Part shown: piece by piece, positions 56,411 through 64,000 of the stretch
Layout of the letters: each line of letters starts with the position of its first letter
Numbering within the stretch: the first letter of the stretch is position 1
Origin: Chrysomallon squamiferum
Taxonomy: Eukaryota; Mollusca; Gastropoda; Neomphalida; Peltospiridae
Reading direction: 5' to 3'
Assembly (NCBI GenBank): GCA_012295275.1
Contig: CM022671.1
Location: 4,241,065-4,305,064, forward strand
DNA: 64,000 bases
Translations under genes and position numbers: made by a program
The notes under the pieces: generated by a model
Seen by the model: the letters and a program-made list of their open reading frames with translations, nothing else
Databases searched by the model: none
Told to the model about the DNA's origin: nothing

Positions 56411-58496
56411 GAAACAAACAGTGTCATATACAAAACTTATGTCACAGGGCCTTGGTATTTAAAAAACACTGAACACAAAATGATCACATCTGTGGATCAA
56501 CACATTTTTTTTCTATTAACAGTTATTAGTTGTAGACATAAATACAGCAATAAATGAATGGATGAATCATTGCATAAAAAGACCTCAGTACAATTTTGTA
56601 AAACGCTAATACATGTCAGACATTTGCTTATGTAAGAATGAGAAGAGAAATGAAACCTGTCTGATTATCTGTATTCTCTGATTTATTTTTATCAATGAAT
56701 GAAAGAATATGTGGATAAATCAATGAACAGAACAAATGAGTAAATGAATAGATAAATAAATTAAGGAAAAAATGAAAGAATAGAATAGAACAGATTAATC
56801 TAACAACATTTTAATAGATTACATATCAATAGATTAGTTATTAAGCCTCAGTATACCAGTTTCTGCATGATAATTAATTTTTTATTTTTTTTTATTTCAC
56901 TCCATTCACTTTTATATTGATTAGCAGCAAAAGATGTATATATGTACCTTCCCAAAAACAGGAGGGTTTGATACTATATAATGGGATACAAGCTGGAACA
57001 GGAAATTACAAGAGATTGCTGAAGAGTATTCTATAATTCCTATTGTAAGTTCTGTGCTGCTGAGGTAAAGTTTACTCATAGAGATTTTAATTTAGAAATT
57101 TATTTGATTATGTAAAAAAATATAAATAATATTTATAGTGTTAATTGTATGAATTGTAACAACACTGACAATATTAATAAAAATGAATGGATGAATGTAG
57201 TAACAAACAAATTAACTGATGGACAGATAAATGGGTGGATGAAGCAATGAATGAATAAATGAATCATTGTTGAGGTATATGAATGTGGATGGAGTGATGA
57301 AAGTAGAAACAAATGAATAGATGGATGGGTGGATGAATGAATGAATACAAGATTTAAATTTAATTTTCCCTCATTAGAATTTTATTATAAATATTTATTT
57401 TTTCCAATAACAATGGATAGATAGGTGCCTTGTAATAATAATAATCTATACAGATATATCTAGACTGTTTATAGATAATAATAATAATTATTATCGATGT
57501 ATGATGGAACTGCTGATTCTAAAGTGTAGATATAAATACCTCAGTGCTGTGGTATACTTTTAAGTTATTGTTATAACTGTTTCTCAAACCAGTAAAGAAA
57601 TTGAAAATTAAATAAAATCTTTGTAATTCCTACAGAGAAAAATTAAACAAATGAATGAATGAATGAATGAATAAATAAATAAATACAGTACAGGGGAAAA
57701 CTCCCACAAACCCCCCCCCCCAAATAAAATTAATAATATTGGTGAATCCTCAGTCTATATAGAGTTTTTTTTACATTATTATTTAATAACTATTACTTCT
57801 AAACTTTATTATTAGCAAAGATTGGCAGCAAGAACTAAAAGGAAGTTCCTTAAAACATTCATGTGAACATAATGGATTCAGAGAGGGTTTTTTTTAATGT
57901 CAAGTTTAATACAGTTTAATTGGGTTGTTTTTGATTGTTTGTTCACTATTGTTTTGGTGTGTGTCTGTGTATGTGTGTGTGTGTTTTTTGTGTTGTCCTA
58001 AATAATATAATGCAAGATTATGTATGTTTACTATATGCTTACAAACATAAAAGTGTTAAGATTTATAAACTTTAAATAATAAAGAATGTTGGTATTTAAA
58101 ATACTTTCTGTATCATAACGTTTTTGTTTTTCCATATTTCTTTTGAAATTATTATTTCTGCGTTTTCCTTATATGGTTAAGCTAGGATCAACTTTTAAGA
58201 ACACTTTTTCTCTATTTTTTTTTTTTTTGGCTTTATTATTTTTTTTTCCTTTTCATTCTTACATTTAATGGAAAGCAAGAATACCATATATAAAATAATG
58301 TAAAAAAGATGAAATTGGCATAATATATCCCTAAAACAGCAAATTCAAAGTATTATTATTGAACTGTGGGACCTCAAAACCCATTCAATGAAGTCAAAAC
58401 CATATTTTTAATGAATATAATAGAACAACAACAACAACATGTTCATCTACAACAGTAACTGAAAAAATGGATTATCAGAAAATCAAATAATAATAA

Positions 58497-58549
<53 letters not shown>

Positions 58550-58937
58550 TCAGTGATGATAATAACATGAGTTGGGTGCACTAGTAATCCATCAATCCAT
58601 TCAGCAATTTATATTACAAAAAACTTTGCCATACATTTGAGTATAATATATTACTCCATAGGATTTATATTATAAAACCCTATAGAATATCTTATATAAC
58701 CAATACTATGTGTGTATTAACAGGCAGTGAAATATCAATAACCTTAACTGTTTAATGCACACCAATTTATTAAAAACTGTGCACTTTTCAATGCATGAGA
58801 GACACAGCCATATAAAACTGCCTGAGCTAAGAAGGCAGTTATTTACATTATATATTCACATTTTATGTTTGATTTTGGATTTGCTAATGCTAAAGCAAAC
58901 ATAAAAATGTCATACTTTGTTGGAGGGGTTTTTGGTG

Positions 58938-59023
<86 letters not shown>

Positions 59024-59195
59024 GAGGTAATGTACTCTAACAACTGGAGGATTTATTTATTTGTTTGTTTGTTTGTTCTTCTGATTGAAAATGATTGTTT
59101 TTTGTTTTTGTTTTTTTTAAATCAATATTTTCTGCATAATTATTATAAGAAACTCTCTGACCTCAACAATCAATAGAAGAAAAATATGTTAAATA

Positions 59196-59236
<41 letters not shown>

Positions 59237-60024
59237 AAAACAAAACTTATATATATATATATGTAAATGTAAATGCATATTGAAAAAACATGCATGAGGT
59301 ATAAAGATGACATATAAGATATTAAAGAGATGTGCTAGATTAGTCTTAATGAAAGTAATATGTGTCAATACATTATCTCCATCCATTATTAACTATTCAC
59401 ATATATTCATGTATGAACAATGATGTATGTCCATTCAAACAGTACACCTTACATGCATATAAAATTGGTACAGATGCATAGATTCATCTAAGAATACTCA
59501 CAAACTAACATGCACACACATAAATAAGCACACATACTTACATAGACACATATAGCAATATTTATAATTCATGAAAAAAATATATATACACACTTCGACA
59601 AATTCATACAATCAAATATTTATTCCTACTTTCTGTCTGTTTTTAACTTACACACAGTGATATTCATAAACACAAACACATATACACTCCATCATTGACA
59701 CTATGTAATTTAGACACATACATCTGCACACTAACATATACACTATATATAATTTACACACACAGACATGCACACTAAAACACACTATATATTTCAAACA
59801 CAACACACTATATACATACACATGGACACTAATAGATATGCTCTATATAATTTACACACATACAGACATTCACACTAACACACAAAATTTACACACACTC
59901 ACACACACACACACACACACACACAGTCCAACATTCTCACTATTTAATTTACATTCACACAGACACACAATATAACACACACACAGACATATAGACACAC
60001 ATTCAAACACTCACACTATATAAA

Positions 60025-60194
60025 GTACACACACATACAGACAGATTGAAACTAACAGTACATAATTCACACACACACACACACACACACACAAACAAAC
60101 AGACAGACTGACACTAACAGTACATAATTCACACACACACACACACACACACACAACAAAACAGACAGATTGACACTAACAGTACATAATTCAT

Positions 60195-60226
<32 letters not shown>

Positions 60227-60290
60227 ACAGACTGACACTAACAGTACATAATTCACACACACACACACACACACACAGTGACTGATAAGA
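60025..60290. repeat. Tandem repeat of about 61-62 bp with internal (CA)n
   Basis: Four copies of GACACTAACAGTACATAATT followed by CA repeats and an ACAGACAG motif; copies differ mainly in CA number. Confidence 0.92.
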
Positions 60291-60552
60291 TATCCCTGAG
60301 AAACAGCAGAGATAGGGAGATAAAAAGCGTCTTAATGAAATCACAATTCCTTTTTATTATTAATGAACTTTCGCAATTACCGTGGCTGTCACGGGCATTC
60401 CCACATTGATTAGCTCCAACTACAACAGCAGTGAACAGCACACAGAACTCCTCTTGAGAAATTATCACACATATTATGTGAAAGATTGTCCTGATGCTGA
60501 TGTTATTTTTTTGTTTGTCATTGTTGGTTTTTGTTACTTTTCTTAGAAATGT

Positions 60553-60812
60553 GTAATGTAATGTAATGTAATGTAAAATATAATATAATATAATATAATA
60601 TAATATAATATAATATAATATAATATAATATAATATAAAGTAATATAAATGAAATATAACCTTGATACAACATTAATATAATAAATACAGTATAGTAATA
60701 TATATTAAAGTAAATGTAATTTAATGTAATATAATGTAAAATAATACAATACAATAATAATATAATATAATATAATATAATATAATATAATATAATATAA
60801 TATAATATAATA
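60553..60812. repeat. (TATAA)n pentanucleotide arrays
   Basis: Two near-perfect ATAAT/TATAA arrays (about 60578-60640 and 60758-60812) with TAATG units beside them. Confidence 0.95.
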
Positions 60813-61499
60813 TATAATACATAATAAATGTCATCATATAACATTTCATCATGTAATAAAATAATATTTATGATACTTGAAATGTTATAGTAGGCATACA
60901 TCATGTGTGATAGAATTGTGACTATGACAGACTCTATAGTGAGAGAGAGGTTGGGAGTTATAGAGAAAGAAATAAATATTTTTGCGATAATTATCACAAT
61001 GGTGTTAAAACAACAATTTAGTATGAAAAAGCTGGTATCCAAGTCATGAATAAAAAAAAAACCCATCAAATTAATGATAACAGTAATAATAATAATAATC
61101 ATAGTAATAATAATATAAATAATAATACTACACCATTAATAATAGAAAAAAGAAACCAACAAACGTCAAAGAAGAAGAAAAGATGTTCCTAAATATTAAA
61201 AATTATTAACATTTCATTCAAGTTTTCACTGAGTTCAACAAATATAAGTAAATGGTTAATTGGGGAAACTAAATCATTTGTATATGCATTAGCCTAATAA
61301 AAATACAATAACTAACACATCAGTCATATAATCTAGAAGGCAGGTGACCTACCATTAGATTTGAACCAATGAACTTCTGTATTAATATTATAAACTAATA
61401 ATCAACATTTAAAATAACCAAAAGGAGAGGTCATATCACCACTGTGAAGTAAATTTAAGATTTTTAGGAATTACTATTTCCAAATACAAAAATCGAGAT

Positions 61500-61508
61500 A
61501 AAGTATTT

Positions 61509-61539
<31 letters not shown>

Positions 61540-61632
61540 AGTATATTTTTTCCAAATACAAAAATCAAGATAAAGTATTTATTTATTTATTTTACTTACT
61601 TATTTATTTTATTTATTTATTTATTTATTTTT
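61500..61632. repeat. (ATTT)n arrays
   Basis: Two ATTT arrays preceded by nearly identical unique sequence (AAATACAAAAATCGAGATAA at 61480s and its copy at 61555), a local duplication. Confidence 0.93.
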
Positions 61633-61823
61633 TGTAAATTAAATCGTAGATCACAATTCTTGGGTTTGTATTATTCCTAGAGCATGCTGCATTTGTTTTT
61701 CTTGGAAACGCGGTGAAATTTACAATAAACATCACTGAAAAGAAGTGACAAATAATCAAACGGAAACACAGAATGATTCGATACAGACGTAATTACAATT
61801 AAATAACTGTTTAGGTAACTCAC

Positions 61824-61990
61824 CGCCAGTAAACACACTCAACCGTTATTTAAAACACAGTCCTCTTGTCTACCTAATTGTCGTCTGCGTCTCGCACACT
61901 TTCGATCAAAACACAACTGTCACTTTATCGACTAGTTTTATCGAGTTCCGCTCTTCACCACTAGGGGGCTTTCGTAATCTGTAATCTGGT
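61824..61990 (-). promoter_or_regulatory. Candidate promoter and 5' noncoding exon of the long gene
   Basis: A CpG-containing patch in otherwise CpG-poor DNA, with several TCGA/TCG motifs between 61880 and 61960. On the minus strand it ends in CTGGCG followed by a strong donor GTGAGT at 61818-61823. No ATG-initiated frame reaches the donor, so it would be untranslated. It is the most exon-like 5' element upstream of exon 1, but linkage to exon 1 is inferred from strand and position only. Confidence 0.4.
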
Positions 61991-62167
61991 GAACACGATT
62001 ATGATTATCAGTATATGTCAATAATTTTATTATATTTTTCATTTTTTGACATATTGTGAAAATACTGCTCTTATCTGTGCGATAATATATGTTTTAGGTT
62101 GTGTTTATATGTGTATGAGTGTTTACCTGTGTGTGTGTGTTTTTGTATGTGTGTGTGTGTGTCTGTG

Positions 62168-62171
<4 letters not shown>

Positions 62172-62243
<72 letters not shown>
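62172..62243. repeat. (GA)n microsatellite
   Basis: About 36 GA units following TG-rich sequence at 62098-62166. Confidence 0.97.
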
Positions 62244-62246
<3 letters not shown>

Positions 62247-62352
62247 GCAGGCCTTATCTGGAAAATAAGATTCAACATGATTTATTAAGTTCCCTGTTGA
62301 TTCGTACAGAAACTATGTCAAAATAATTAATCACCTAAACATATAACTAACT

Positions 62353-62355
<3 letters not shown>

Positions 62356-62418
<63 letters not shown>

Positions 62419-62445
62419 AAGAAGAAGAAGAAGAAGAAGAAGAAA
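62356..62445. repeat. (AAT)n then (AAG)n microsatellite
   Basis: AAT units switching to about 18 AAG units. Confidence 0.97.
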
Positions 62446-62568
62446 GAATGAAAGAAGAAAAAAAGGAAACAAAAACTAAAATTATAACTTTATTTTAAAT
62501 CGGTCCCAAGTTAATATTATAACATTTTTTTAGAAGTGTAATAAAAAGCAGGATCCCTTCTTCCAGAT

Positions 62569-62683
62569 CAGGTGTCGGCAACCTTTTGGAGAGAGGGGAC
62601 CACACAGCTTCGCAGGGTTTTGGAGGAGGGCCAAGATATTATATCTATATCTATAACTATCAATCTATCTATCTATCTATCTA

Positions 62684-62734
<51 letters not shown>

Positions 62735-62769
62735 TTCTATCTATCTATATATTTATCTATCTATCTATC

Positions 62770-62810
<41 letters not shown>

Positions 62811-62881
62811 GAGGTTTAAAGAAAAAAAAAAATGAAGTTAATGTAATAATCGGTGTCCTCGCCAAGGGTTGCCTACCCCTG
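62569..62881. mobile_element. hAT-like non-autonomous DNA transposon (MITE)
   Basis: Left end CAGGTGTCGGCAACCTTTTG and right end, on the opposite strand, CAGGGGTAGGCAACCCTTGG form imperfect terminal inverted repeats with the CAGGGGT.GGCAACC consensus widespread in hAT elements. The flanking octamers ttccagat (62561-62568) and ttctcgat (62882-62889) match at 6 of 8, as expected for an aged hAT 8-bp target duplication. The interior is mostly (CTAT)n, (CTGT)n and (CA)n microsatellite; there is no transposase. Confidence 0.8.
62650..62806. repeat. (CTAT)n/(CTGT)n/(CA)n compound microsatellite
   Basis: Internal expansion within the hAT-like element. Confidence 0.97.
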
Positions 62882-62889
62882 TTCTCGAT

Positions 62890-63172
62890 ATTCACACTCT
62901 GACACTTTCCTGCCACACCCAGTGCCCGCTGACTACAGTATTCGTTTGGTTATTACATTTAAATATTTAGACGTTAACAGTGATGCCAGCGTGTTTCCTC
63001 TATCTTTGTTATGTCAACTGTATTAAAACCACCTGTCTTAACATCTTAGAATTAATATTAAAATGTGCTGAAGTTATCATACACCAAAGCTGTTCTGTTC
63101 GTTCGTTTTGTTTTCTAATTATATGTTATATTTTACAATTTGTTTAACGAAGCCATACTTTTGGTTGTGAAA

Positions 63173-63233
<61 letters not shown>

Positions 63234-63399
63234 GTTATTTTAACAAATATCACTGCTATAAATTTAAATTGTTATCGAACCATTTTCTGGAAATATCGAT
63301 AAGTGGAAGAATGATTTCCTTTTAAGAAAAAAAAAAATTATAGAAAATTTAGAATCCAGCTTTGTTCAATAATTTCAGTTAATGGTATTTAATTTCCAA
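62890..63399. other. Flank between the transposon and the right CpG-containing patch
   Basis: Single-copy sequence interrupted by a (CT)n array at 63175-63229. No gene seen. Confidence 0.65.
63175..63229. repeat. (CT)n microsatellite
   Basis: About 27 CT units. Confidence 0.97.
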
Positions 63400-63720
63400 A
63401 GAGGAAATATCTATTGCGCCCTTTGCCCCCAAAAGAAACAGACAACTTCCGACTGCGTGGCACAAAACAATCGATAAATACACAGCAGAGCGGAAAATAT
63501 AGCGTGAAAGTATACGCCTTTGATGTAGCCGGCGTTTGTTGTCGGTTGCTTGGGGAACAAATTGAGTCATGTGACCAATGTTTTAGTCAACAGTGTTCGG
63601 AAATACTCGGAATCTACGGATTTTCCCGAATTCACGAGTATTTAACGACCCTAATACATTTTTAAGTATCTCATGGTTTAAGAAACTCGGGCCTCTGTTT
63701 GTGATGTCGTGTGAAGATAT
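63400..63720 (+). promoter_or_regulatory. Candidate promoter/first exon region of a rightward gene
   Basis: GC-richer and CpG-containing relative to its surroundings. It carries GTCATGTGACC at 63566-63576 (one change from the GTCACGTGAC E-box/CLEAR-type palindrome), overlapping a CCAAT at 63575-63579. An 83-codon open frame crosses the patch but starts only at a TTG and has no recognisable domain. Strand and gene identity are inferred. Confidence 0.3.
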
Positions 63721-63821
63721 AATAAAAAAAAAAAAAAATAAAGCTCTAGCGATCGTTTAGCCTCAGGGTCGAGTAATGATAGTGATCGTATATATTTATC
63801 AACTCAAAGAAGGAAGATTTA

Positions 63822-63824
<3 letters not shown>

Positions 63825-63893
<69 letters not shown>

Positions 63894-63908
63894 AATAAAT
63901 AAATAAAT
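63825..63908. repeat. (AAT)n then (AAAT)n microsatellite
   Basis: About 22 AAT units followed by AAAT units; a (CA) run follows at 63963-63980. Confidence 0.96.
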
Positions 63909-64000
63909 ACAAATAAATAATATAAACTTTCCTTTTTTATACACAAATATTCATACGTACGTACACACACACACACACACATATATTTTTGTACACATAT

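Larger units (their letters stand above)
56411..61823. other. Upstream region, part 4
   Basis: AT-rich with AATG units (57180-57350, 57651-57690), a poly-C (57713-57721), AAT arrays (58487-58547), ATT/ATTT/GTTT arrays (58945-59080), CA arrays (59197-59232, 59898-59925), a 61-bp CA-bearing repeat (60025-60290), a repeat-poor patch at 60350-60470, TATAA pentamer arrays (60575-60650, 60758-60812) and ATTT arrays (61504-61632). Confidence 0.65.

Noticed and set aside
61330-61450. tRNA-derived SINE or tRNA, from GGTTCAAATC on the minus strand
   Set aside because: A B-box-like motif alone; no A box at the right distance and no cloverleaf.

Overview
The window reads as animal nuclear DNA. It is very AT-rich and crowded with microsatellites and minisatellites, and it carries one long intron-rich gene on the minus strand. 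The repeat style and the protein content fit a lophotrochozoan, most likely a mollusc, but nothing in the sequence fixes the species. I see no bacterial-type genes, no rRNA and no convincing tRNA.

Positions 1464-43846 hold 40 coding exons of a single gene, transcribed right to left. I placed each exon by its AG acceptor, GT donor and open frame. The reading phase agrees at all 39 junctions, which is the strongest evidence that this is one transcript. The visible part is about 10.0 kb of coding sequence, or about 3,330 residues. The N-terminus lies upstream of 43846 and was not found. The C-terminus is either at a stop at 1464-1466 or beyond the left edge.

In protein order the visible product has: (1) a Ser/Asp/Thr-rich disordered stretch (exon 1); (2) about seven cupredoxin-like beta domains (exons 2-21), most of which lack the Cys/His/Met copper ligands; (3) a chitobiase C-terminal-like (CHB_HEX_C_1-type) domain (exons 22-24); (4) two fibronectin type III (FN3) domains (exons 25-28); (5) about 1,500 residues of highly charged, repetitive, disordered sequence (exons 28-33, including exons of 2,532 and 1,341 nt); (6) about four more FN3 domains (exons 34-40). 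I do not recognise a named family with this architecture, so no gene symbol is given. The charged exons 28-32 are all phase 1-1 and could be skipped singly or together without a frameshift.

Positions 43847-61823 are probably a long 5' intron or leader region. They hold microsatellites, a perfect 43-bp palindrome (48024-48112), a duplicated block of about 0.8 kb (51578-52398 and 54201-54992) and a few candidate 5' exons and promoters. A CpG-containing patch at about 61824-61990 ends in a good minus-strand donor and is the best candidate for the gene's first, noncoding exon. To its right are a hAT-like miniature transposon (62569-62881) and a second CpG-containing, E-box/CCAAT-bearing patch (63400-63720) that may be the promoter of a rightward neighbour.
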